Source of the DNA: Rhizophagus clarus | Taxonomy: Eukaryota; Glomeromycota; Glomeromycetes; Glomerales; Glomeraceae | Assembly (NCBI GenBank): GCA_015698045.1 | Contig: BLAL01000278.1 | Coordinates: 1,116,001 to 1,180,000 of the forward strand | Direction: 5' to 3' | Length of the DNA: 64,000 bases | Shown here: piece by piece, positions 12,241 through 21,300 of the stretch | Layout: each line of letters opens with the position of its first letter | How positions within the stretch are numbered: position 1 is the stretch's first letter | Notes under the pieces: model-generated | Databases searched by the model: none | What the model was told of the DNA's origin: nothing | Seen by the model: the letters and a program-made list of their open reading frames with translations, nothing else | Program-made: the position numbers and the translations under genes

Positions 12241-13796
12241 TATTTTTATTTTTATTTTTAATGGAGGATCACCTCGTACATGTGGAGACAAAATTACTTG
12301 TCAAAACAAGCGGGTATGTCAAAATACATGATACAACTAACTAAAGCTATGTCGGGATCCGATTTAGTTGTTATCAATATAAAAGAGATAACCTAAATCA
12401 CTATTTTAGAAAAAAAACAAAAATAAAAAAAAAGAAAACGAAAAATAACGCACTGGGGAAATAGAAAAAAGAAAAAAAAACAAAAAAAGGGGAAAGACCA
12501 AGCCATAACCGTTTCTTAGGCCGTAGCAAAATGTGGAAATGCCCGATCTTACGCTAAATCCTATGAAATAAAAGAAGAGAAAATGAATTACTAGGTTAGC
12601 GATTTATCGCCTAGCTTCTGAATAAGAGTTTTGAGAAGCGTGCATAAGTCGTCCGAAGCTGCGGTCTTTTTACGAGACTTGTTCTTTTTGGCTTTGGACT
12701 TCTTATGGTCAGGGCAAACCTGGCCCTTTTTGGGGGGGTTCGATTGTCGTGATTTCTGAGTGGAACCACTCTTGTTGTCTTTTGTCTTCTTCGACTTAAT
12801 CGGTAAGGGCGTCCTGGAATTCGTCAACTTTATTTTGTCTGTCTGTAAGGTGAGAGCTCGCATCAACCTTTCATGCGTTTCAAAATAGAGTATTCCTTTG
12901 AGTCCTTGTTTATCCTTGATAACTTTCCACGCAGCAGCTCTCGTATACTGAAGGAGGGATTCGTTATCAGGGGTGAATTTGCTAAATATTGCATCTTCTG
13001 TAGTATTGGCAGGGAAGCGGAAGGAGGCTTGAAAAATTTCTCGACTCTTTCTTTGTGCGAGCTTCCATTCGCCAGGGAACCACCGGACCCATATACCGCC
13101 TAGTTGGGTACACCAAGGCATCAAGATGAACTCAGTATCCTTTGTGGGGTTTAAAACAATGTCTACACGGATCGTATAGTACTTATGTTGGGTCTTGAGG
13201 GAAATGTTTAAAACGCGGCCCCAGTCGGAAAAGGCAGACCTTATTTTTTCTGGAGACCATTTGGTGGGTACATCGTAGACCATGATAGTTCTGCTTTGAC
13301 GATTTTGACTTTCATGAACGATGTTATTATCGCACGTGACTTTCTGAATCGACCCTTGCTTCTCTTTGCCTTTTTTAGATTTTTCGGCTGGAAGTGTTAC
13401 AATAGGGGGGTGATCACGGATACATCCCGCGTAATTATCGGATCGTCTGCCAATTTAGGAGTAAAACTCGCGGCATCCGCCGATAACTTACTATCTATGA
13501 TCATTGCCTGAGATTCTGTGGATATTATTGGTGCGCTTTGTTCCGGTTGTGCCCATGATTGCTGCGGCTCCAAGTCTTCGAAATTTTTTCCTTGGGAGGG
13601 CGGCTGTAACATATCTTTAAGCTTGATATAGAGTAGGTCTAGTATTATACGCAAGTTCTTTTTTCCTAGACTGGCTGCTATAACATGGTGGTTGGGCTTT
13701 GCGTTGCCGTTGTTAGCGGCTTTCAACTGGCGGTCAGAATGTTCAAACAAGTTTTGCTCGCCGACGACATAAGCAAGCGTTTTGTATTGTCTATCT
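12241..13796 (-). mobile_element. Retrotransposed 1.56 kb ORF fragment (half-LINE-like), minus strand
   Basis: The 20-bp target duplication GCGTTAAGCCAGATGGGTTT occurs at 12221-12240 and 13797-13816. On the minus strand the insert ends in a (TAAAA)n-type tail (12241-12260), the same kind of tail as the LINE at 22655-35774. It holds an ORF followed directly by an untranslated region, with no reverse transcriptase. This fits trans-mobilisation by a LINE, or a LINE copy that lost ORF2. The 5' end is truncated within the ORF. Confidence 0.85.
12591..13796 (-). pseudogene. RRM-containing ORF1-like protein, 5'-truncated, one frameshift
   Basis: Reading on the minus strand, one frame runs from the insertion border to about 13400 and the next from there to the stop at 12591. 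The switch is explained by one missing base in the C6 run (G6 on the plus strand, 13405-13410). The second part begins near MVYDVPTKWSPEKIRSAF and looks like an RRM-type RNA-binding fold. It is followed by a long basic Lys/Ser-rich tail and an acidic/Leu end. About 400 aa are preserved. RRM-like ORF1 proteins are common in L1-type LINEs. The absence of ORF2 downstream is unusual. Confidence 0.6.
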
Positions 13797-16329
13797 GCGT
13801 TAAGCCAGATGGGTTTCGGCAAGCAATCTTATATACAATTGCTAAAAGAAAGCCAGATGATACAAGCGAACTAACAGAAGTAGAGAAATATCATAGAGGA
13901 GATATGCGACCAATTCTTTTAAAAGAGGATATAGAGGAGCACATAACCAAAACTATTGGGGAAATAGATGTGCAAATTGAGGGAATATTAAAGAAAGGAT
14001 CTGGTTATATTCTCGAACTAATTCTTGAAATATTTATTGAGATATATACACTTCGTAGAGCCCTTGGAGGGTCTTTCAATCCTACTCCCCCAAAGCTTGC
14101 TAACAGCAAGTGTACCATCAATCCAGACAATCAAGGTCTTATAGATCCGGAAATAAATAAACCATCAGAAAAATGTCTTCAAGGGGCATTAGGTGCATAT
14201 TTTGCATATCTGGATGGACATACAGACCACTTAGGCTGGCGTATATTTAGGGCAAAGAATCTTAAACCATATCTAGAGCAGGTAAAGTTGTATGGTATCC
14301 CTATGCCCACACCAGTTTCTCATTACATTTTTAATAAAATTAAGGAGATGAATCCTGATATTTCCGTAAATGTCTGGAATTGGAAGGAGGAAACAGCTAC
14401 CCCCAAACCTGTCATTTATAGTAAGAACTATAACAGACCACATATTATCCATCTTATGGCCCTTACAGATATTACAAAATCCAAAGAAGGAAAATATGGG
14501 CAAAAGAATCACTTTCTTTGGATTAAGAACCCAGATGGGTTAGTATATAAAGATAATACTTACAAAGTTAAAAAGCATCTTTGCAACCGATGCTTCCAAA
14601 GTTTTACTTCTGAAAAATCCCTAGACCATCATCAAGAATGGTGTTTTGGACTGGGTGAAGCCCCACAAAGAGTCACAATGCCTGTAAAAGAAGTTAATGA
14701 CTTTAAAGAGTTCAGAAACTATGGACGTCAGATCAATGCCCCATGTGTCATTATAGCAGATTTCGAGTCATTAAAAAAGAAGTGTGACACACATTATGGT
14801 GGAAATATGTGAAAGTTAGCAGAGGAAGAAGCTAATAGTTTTAGCTATTCAGTCCACTGGATTGATACTGGAGAAACATGGGGTCCATTCTTATATCGTG
14901 GAGAAAATGCCACAGAAGAATTCGTCCGAAAGATCAATCAAGAATTGATAGAAATAAATAGGGTCTTAGCTGTTAAGCATGAGCGTATTATTACAGATGA
15001 CTACCAAAGAAGATTCAAGGAGGCTCATCGGTGTTGGATCTGTGAAGACAAGTTCAGTATAGATACAGATATGATTAATATGTTAGAAAGAAAGATTGCA
15101 AATCTTACTGCCAAGCTTACAGAAATTGTTCAGGATCCTATATCATATAATAAGATGGCTTCACCTAGAGATATATCCAAGAGAATCTTAGAAATAGAAA
15201 AGAATAACGTAATAGAAAAGGATCTCAAAAATCTCTATACAGAGTTGCTAAAAGCTATTAAGAATCCCGAAGACTATAAATCCCTAAAATCTGCTTTAAG
15301 TAAAGCCCAAACTGATTTATCTAAAGAAGAAGCTAGGGATAAAAAGGTCTGGGATCACTGTCATATCACAGGTGAGTTCCGAGGGGCATCTCACAATTCA
15401 TGTAATCTTAAACTTCGAATTGAGCCATGGAAGACACCAATCCCAGTTATCTTTTACAACTTCTGGGGATATGACTCTCACTTGGTTTGTGAATCTATCA
15501 GACGCTCGGCTAATTCTCTTCAAATCTCAGTCATTGCTGAAACCTTTGAATGATACAAGTCAATAAAGGTAGGTCAACTTAAGTATATTGATAGTATGCA
15601 GTTTATGAATAATAGCTTGGCCAATCTTACAAAAAATTTGGGAGATGACCACCCAATTACAACTGAGTATTTCAAGAAGCAAGGCTATACAACTGAACAG
15701 ATTTCCCTAGCATATCATAAGGGAGTCTTTCCTTATGAGTATATTACTTCTCATGACTAATTCAAGGAAACAGAACTACCTCCAATTCAAGAATTTCATA
15801 GTGTCTTTGGAGGTAAGATTTCTCAAGAGGATTATGAGCATGCACAGAAGGTATGGAAGGAATTCGGATGCAAAAACTTGGGAGAATATAATGATCTCTA
15901 TCTCAAGATAGACGTGCTTAATCTAGCAGATGTCTGGACAACATTTTGAAAGACATTCATGCATCATTATGGTCTTGATCCCAGCCATTATGTATCCGCG
16001 CCTTCTCTATCCTGGGATGCCATGCTTAAGATGACCAAGGTCAAGATCGAACTATTCACAGAAATGGCCATGCATGACTTCATTGAAAAGGCCAAGTGGG
16101 GTGGTATTGCTATGGCAGTACATAGACATTTTAAAACAAATAATCCTAGCATTGGAGAGGAATTTGACCCATCCCAACTCACAACATGGATCTCATATGT
16201 CAATGCAAATAATCTTTATGGATGGGCAATGAGTCAGTTCCTCCCAGTTGGAAATTATAAGTGGGTTGCTAGTCAGGAATATCTAAAGAATAATCCCAAA
16301 ATGCAAAAGAAATATCTTGAAATGATCCG

Positions 16330-19086
16330 TACCAAGGGAATGGGACTTACTCGCGACTCCATTAAGTCTGTGAATCTTTTTCTTATCTATTTTTAGACCC
16401 AAATGCTTTGCAACATTTTCTGAGACTATTGACGAGTCTCATCTACTATCAATCATTACATATGGTATAGTCACGCTCCCCACCTTACAGGAGATGGTCA
16501 CAACATTATCGGCATTCTTTATTTGTAAAAAATTTATCTCTAAGGGCTTTGGCCAATATATGTGACTATTTTTTTTTTGAGCCGATGCATAAGCCTTAAT
16601 AGCATGATCTAACCGAATGCTTTCTGGTATAACATAGCTAGAAGAAGCAGTATTAATTTCCTTAATTTTAGATTCATTATCGGGAACTTGTAAAAGAGGC
16701 TTCTACTCACTATTTATTGCCTGCAATAGTGCAAATAAGATGTCTTTGAATTTACTTGCAACAATTCCCCATGCTGATTTCCTTCTTTTAACCGTATCAT
16801 TTGGCATACTAGTATTCAAGCAATGGTCTTTTATTTTGGGAAATATCATATTAATAAATTTCGAAATTTCTATAAGAATCTCTTTAGGACAATGAGGGAC
16901 TAATGATGCTATTGAAGATTTTAAGGCTATTTGAAACATATAATTTGCAGCTGTGTCTATATTGCTAGTATGAGATTTGGAAGTAGGGGACTTCTTGGTA
17001 CTCTTTTTTATTGGTACTCCACTTCGCACCACTTTTTTTTTAAAGCATAGCAATTTCGTGCTTCATCATCAATATCATTATCATTAATATATTCATCATC
17101 CTCTTCGATTTCTTCTTCAGGATCTTCTTCTTCCAATATGTATTCTTCGAAGGAGTCTTCAGGATCTTCTTCCTCATCTTGGTATACATAATTAACTTTC
17201 TTAGTCCGCTTAAGTCTAGGACAATTAACTTTTGTATGACCAGCCTTTCCACATGCTGAGCAATTCCTGGTTTGCTTAGCTTTTTGTACCACTTTTCTAA
17301 TAACTTTCTTCGTGGCATATGCACTTTTGGGTGTAAAGGGGCTCTTTCTAACATGAGCTGTTTGACCTCCTAATCTCTTTTTAAGTTCTTCATAAATAAA
17401 ATTTTCTAATGTAGCATCATCTGTTCCTATTCCTGTATAAGCCAAATCTCTTGCTAGACGAATTTTAAAATCATTTTTTTGTGGTTGAATAGGTGCTGTC
17501 TCTTGGGAACTAACTATTTGCTGAATAGGTATTTGCCCGTAAGGCATTCCGCTTGAACTTATAATCAGATTACGTTCTAGCCATAAATTCTTTAGTTCTG
17601 TAAAGTATGCATCTATATTAGCAGGATTAGCAATTTTCATCCATGTATAGAAGTCACCCGATAAGTGGTTTTTTAGAAATGATAGAGTCATTGCATCGTT
17701 ATTTGCCACACCCAACAATAATGGCTGAATTCTTTTTTCATATGTATCGGGGCTGTCTGTTGGTAAAAATCTTTCTTGGGATAATCTTTGAATTGCTGAT
17801 TGCTAGGTACCTATTATTTCACGCTGATATTTTGCATTCATCCATTCTCGTAGAATGGCTGGAGAATTTATAGCAGGGTTTCCAGCTGTATATGGATCAT
17901 TATTCGGAACTGGTAAATACTTCCCACCTAGCTTAGTTTTTAAAAGACCAAATTTAATTGCATCATTAAAGTCTCCTGCATTGGCATTTTCAAGAGCGGT
18001 CATATTTGGTTCTAAATGCGATATAGAATTCCAAATTCTATCCAAGTATTCATTAGGAGGTTCCTGTCCAGTAAATGGATCATGTTTAGCAAAAATAGTT
18101 CCTATTGAGTCATATAATGGTTGTCGTCTAGCTTCTGCCATGTTTCCTAAGAGCGGATTGTTTTGTAAATTCAAAATAATTTGTCGTGAATTTAATTCCC
18201 TATCCTTCCATTTTTGGTATCTATTAAATACAAATGCCCGATTGAATTCTGTTAAGTCTGCCTCAGCTTTGCGTCTCTGATTCATTAGCTGAAGGATGGC
18301 TTTTTCTTCTACTAGTACATTTATTCGGTTTTGCTTTCTTAAGGCTATTCTTTGACCATTAGTTTGCCTATCCTGAGCTATTTGCCACCAACGTCGACGC
18401 TCATTTACCTCATTATTATATGCTAAAGTTAATAATCGAGCTCTTCGAAGACAATCATTTCTAGTATTTGTTAATTCATTTCTAGTATTTGTTAATTCAT
18501 TCCTAAGGTCATTGATTCGATTATTAGCTATACGGTATAAACCTTGCATATCAATAGCATCTTGAGCATGTCTTTGCATAAGTTCACGAGCAGTTGTTAA
18601 TGAGATTCGTATTCCATTTAGTGTATTTTTGGGGTTAAATGATGTATCTCCATCAATATATGCCTCTACCCGATCTAGTGCTGTAGCGATATTTATTAAA
18701 ATATCAGGTATGGCCATATTTTCTTCCTCTGGTCGTTCTTCTTCAAAATGTTTATTACTAGATTTAGATAATTCTTGTATACGAGATTTAAGTTTATCTA
18801 TTGTGTCTTCTAGCTGGATAATTCGATTATCTTGAATAACTAATGCCTCCTCTTTTAGCTTCAGGTGATCCTGACATTTTTTAAGTTCACCTAGAATAAC
18901 CTTACATTTATCCTTTAGCTAATTAACTTCTTCATCATAAGATTGTAAATTCTTTTCAAGATGAGAAATATATCGCTCACAGGCTTTAATTTCCTCTTCA
19001 AGTTTGCGGATTTTCTTTTGTACTAACTTTATCCTTAAATCAAAGTTGCTGTTTAGTTGTTCAAGATATATCTGCTCAACTTTCAT
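16330..19086 (-). pseudogene. Gag-like protein with CCHC zinc knuckle and retropepsin-like region
   Basis: The frame opens at ATG 19086 (minus) with a long coiled coil (to ~18750), a second helical region (18717-18200) and a Gag/capsid-like segment (about 18130-17560; GDFYTWMKIANPANIDAYF...LKNLWLER). A CCHC knuckle CSACGKAGHTKVNC follows (near 17266-17225), then an acidic stretch. After a slip in the A-run at 17033-17041, a protease-like part follows with VTIPYVMIDS near 16470 and HLGLKI. The usual DSG(A) reads DSR-stop here. Stops: TAG 18919-18921, 17803-17805 and 16703-16705, and TGA near 16449. Three of the four are CAG-to-TAG type. Gag, knuckle and protease are retrovirus-like parts and are unexpected beside PolB. 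Confidence 0.7.
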
Positions 19087-20210
19087 TGTTACCTATTATT
19101 TCTATAGATTCTGGTGAGGCTCGAAATCTTGATATTTCTATTGCTTTGAAAAAGATTTATTATCAGCCTATTGGTTATCATCGAAATGCTAAAAAATTAT
19201 ATGAAGCTTCTATTAAAGCTGGGTATAATTTTACTATTGATGAAGTGAGTGACTGGCTTGAGAGACAGGCTGTACACCAAATACATAAGCCTCGTCCTAA
19301 ATATATTCCTTGTGCAAGTTTTACCTCTATTACTACTCCCAATGAAGTCCACCAGGCAGATATTCTTTACATACCTTATGATAAAATAGGATGAATTACA
19401 TATCTTTTTTGCCTCAATATTGTGGACGTGGCTTCAAGATATAAAGTATCCATCCCTATTGGTGCATATAGTGTCAAGGATAGGCAGGGAATCTTAACTT
19501 CAAAGACTATTGCTAGAGCTCTTAAAGAGAAAGATGATGACCCTGAGTGTCTTCTTGTATGGCCGAAATTATTAATCACTGATAGGGGTTCTGAATTTAA
19601 GGGAAAATGTGAGGTACTTATGATGGAGCATAATGTAAAAATTCAGAAAGCTAAATCTAAGCGTACTATGGGTATTATTGAAAGATATAATCGTACCTTG
19701 GTTGAAAAACTATTTCCTTCTCAGGATGCTTCTGATCTCTTGTCTTTGCATTTAAATGATCGTACTAAAGCTTGGGTGAAAAATTTGCCTTTAGTTATTG
19801 AGAACATTAATAATTCGATCACACGTCAGATTGGTATTTCTCCAGTTGAGGCTATTGAGAAAGAAGAGGTCTTTGCTAAGCCTTCTTATTCTCGTGATGG
19901 TCCAATAGGTTTTGATGAGGAAAAGCTTTCTAGCGATGTATTAGTAAAATATTTGTTGTATCCTATTGATTTAGAGGATGGAAGGCGTCGTGCTGGTGAC
20001 TTGAATTGGTCTCCACGTATTTATCATATCTGGGAATCTATGATGCAAAAAAATCAGCCGGTCTTGTACTGGCTGGAAGAAGTCCCCTTTGGACTAACTA
20101 ATGATGATGATTATGTAGTCAAACATCCTGAAAGATCTTTTGTGCGAGAAGAGTTAATGGTTATTCCCTTTGATACTAAATTGCCTCCCCAGTGGGTGCT
20201 CACAAATTAA
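19086..20210 (+). pseudogene. Retroviral-type integrase (rve, DDE) of the Polinton-like element
   Basis: One frame from about 19086 to the TAA at 20208-20210, interrupted only by TGA at 19392-19394 (a Trp or Arg position just before the core). Residues YYQPIGYHRNAKKLYEA...WLERQAVHQIHKPRPKYIP form the HHCC/N-terminal region typical of Polinton integrases. Catalytic acids are in HQADIL, LLITDRGSEF and GIIERYNRTL. The C-terminus (RRAGDLNWSPRIYHIW...RSFVREEL) fits the chromo/SH3-like tail of this family. The enzyme integrates linear element DNA, which suits the 5-bp target duplication. The start is uncertain: no ATG is placed well, and the 5' end overlaps the start of the antisense Gag-like gene. 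Confidence 0.85.
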
Positions 20211-20214
20211 ATCT

Positions 20215-20598
20215 CTAAAGTGATGATAAGAAGTCTTCTGTCTCTTCATCAACTTGTTTATCAGTAATAAAATAATCCTTGACTAATTTATAGTATAATT
20301 TATATAGTTCCATAATGGTATTAAGAATCTTTGGATCCTTCCCGTAGAATTCTTTGTAGTCATCTTTGACTTTATGATATTTGGCTTCATTAGGAAATAT
20401 GGTCATGGCTAGTTTGAGAACATATTCTTGGGAATCTTCTGCCTGGCGTAATTTTTTAATTCGCTCTTTGTATGATTGCATGAATTTACCATCTTTTGGT
20501 TTTCTATAGTAGATCCCTGCCTTGACTACATTTATTAATGCCTGCTCAACCTGCTGGGAGGTGGGCTTAGCTTTGGGTAATTGAATTTGTGTACTCAT
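20215..20598 (-). CDS. Hypothetical 127-aa protein next to the integrase
   Basis: Intact ORF (ATG 20596-20598, stop 20215) that converges tail to tail with the integrase, five bases apart. It is Lys-rich and helical (KPKDGKFMQSYKERIKKL), with no Cys cluster, signal peptide or membrane segment. I do not recognise it. The position, just inside the TIR and free of stops in an otherwise damaged element, makes it a likely element gene rather than noise. Confidence 0.55.
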   Translation of the reverse strand: MSTQIQLPKAKPTSQQVEQALINVVKAGIYYRKPKDGKFMQSYKERIKKLRQAEDSQEYVLKLAMTIFPNEAKYHKVKDDYKEFYGKDPKILNTIMELYKLYYKLVKDYFITDKQVDEETEDFLSSL

Positions 20599-20672
20599 TG
20601 TATATAAAGTTTTTTTATATATTACCCTTACAGATTTTTCTCTTTAATTAATTATTTCCCTATATAGTGAAA

Positions 20673-20912
20673 ATGATCAGAGAATATTTCTGTCCATACT
20701 TACTTAATACTGACAAGGCCCATGGAGTCCCCTGCATGCGACCAGAAGGATGCCATCTACATTGGAAGGCTAAGCCACGCATCCCTTGTAGTGAATGTAG
20801 TAAGCCTATTAGTTCTACTTCAGTACTGTGCCCATTGCATGTTAAAGGATACTATGTGATTCAATATGTTAACAGGCTTTGGGATAAGACTTGGTGTACT
20901 CAGAATAGTTAG
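20673..20912 (+). CDS. Cys/His-rich 79-aa protein encoded inside the right TIR
   Basis: ATG 20673 to TAG 20912; an in-frame GTG at 20667 could add two residues. Cysteines and histidines are spaced as CPY...CMRPEGCHLH...CSEC...CPLH, suggesting a small zinc-binding fold. The ORF lies wholly within the TIR, so the element carries two copies pointing inward on the right and left. Function unknown. The matching pattern in both arms argues for selection on the protein or gene conversion of the TIRs. Confidence 0.6.
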   Translation: MIREYFCPYLLNTDKAHGVPCMRPEGCHLHWKAKPRIPCSECSKPISSTSVLCPLHVKGYYVIQYVNRLWDKTWCTQNS

Positions 20913-21261
20913 CAATTTTTTGTATGATTTAGAGGTGACACTTATAGGTGTAATTTTTTTTGTATGACTTATTTGACCTTATGATTTTATTAAGAAAATG
21001 GGTCTAGAATGGTTTTCTGCGTATTGTGAAATTATTTGTATGCTAGAATAAAGTAGAATAATATTTAGAACTCTTTCCTGTTATCCATTTTTTCGTATGA
21101 CTTAATTTTTTGTATGACTTATAAAATTTTTCATATGACTTATTTGTCCTAATGATTTTATTAAGAAAATGGGTCTAGAATGGTTTCCTGCATATTGAAA
21201 AATTACTTATATGCTAGAATATAGTAGAATAATATTTAGAACTCTTTCCTGTTATCCATTT

Positions 21262-21300
21262 TTTCGTATGACTTAGCTTCACTAAGTCATACGAAAAAAT
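21262..21300. repeat. Hairpin in the right TIR
   Basis: TTTTTTCGTATGACTTAG, a short loop, then CTAAGTCATACGAAAAAA: mirror of the left-TIR hairpin. Both arms changed the same base pair (cgta/tacg against tgta/taca on the left), so the stem is preserved by a paired difference. Confidence 0.75.

Larger units (their letters stand above)
7483..13831 (+). mobile_element. hAT transposon 1 (hAT1) inside the polymerase gene
   Basis: The left end is TAAGGTTGCTTGCCGAAAC and the reverse complement of the right end is TAAGATTGCTTGCCGAAAC (19 bp, one mismatch). TATACAAT flanks both sides (7475-7482 and 13832-13839), the 8-bp duplication diagnostic of hAT. It carries a BED-finger transposase, a second spliced gene and dense TTTCGGCA arrays near both ends. 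A retrotransposed fragment (12241-13796) sits just inside the right end, so hAT1 without it is about 4.8 kb. Confidence 0.92.
6848..16330 (+). pseudogene. Protein-primed-type family B DNA polymerase, split by hAT1 and 3'-truncated
   Basis: One reading frame runs 6848-7482 and 13840-~16330. hAT1 plus its 8-bp duplication is a multiple of three, so the frame is the same on both sides. The N-terminus has a C2H2-like finger (CERCGK...H...C). After hAT1 come a Polinton-type segment (KNHFLWIKN, CNRCFQSF, HHQEWC), an exonuclease-like IADFESL motif near 14755, a CHITGEF...N..C element near 15355 and the palm motif NANNLYGWAMSQ near 16200. The catalytic DTDS region and thumb are missing, because the sequence runs into the antisense protease at 16330-16396. 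In-frame stops: TAA 7073, TGA 7166, TAA 7169, TGA 7472, TGA 14810, TGA 15551, TAA 15758, TGA 15947. No frameshift was seen. Family members replicate the element from a terminal protein primer. Confidence 0.85.

Noticed and set aside
7483..13831. Two separate hAT elements because of two TTTCGGCA arrays
   Set aside because: Only one pair of TIRs with TATACAAT duplication exists; the arrays are the two subterminal regions of the same element.
17855..18280. Plus-strand open frame of 141 codons antisense to the Gag-like gene
   Set aside because: The minus-strand frame has the coiled coil, Gag-like and zinc-knuckle features; this one has none and is a shadow.
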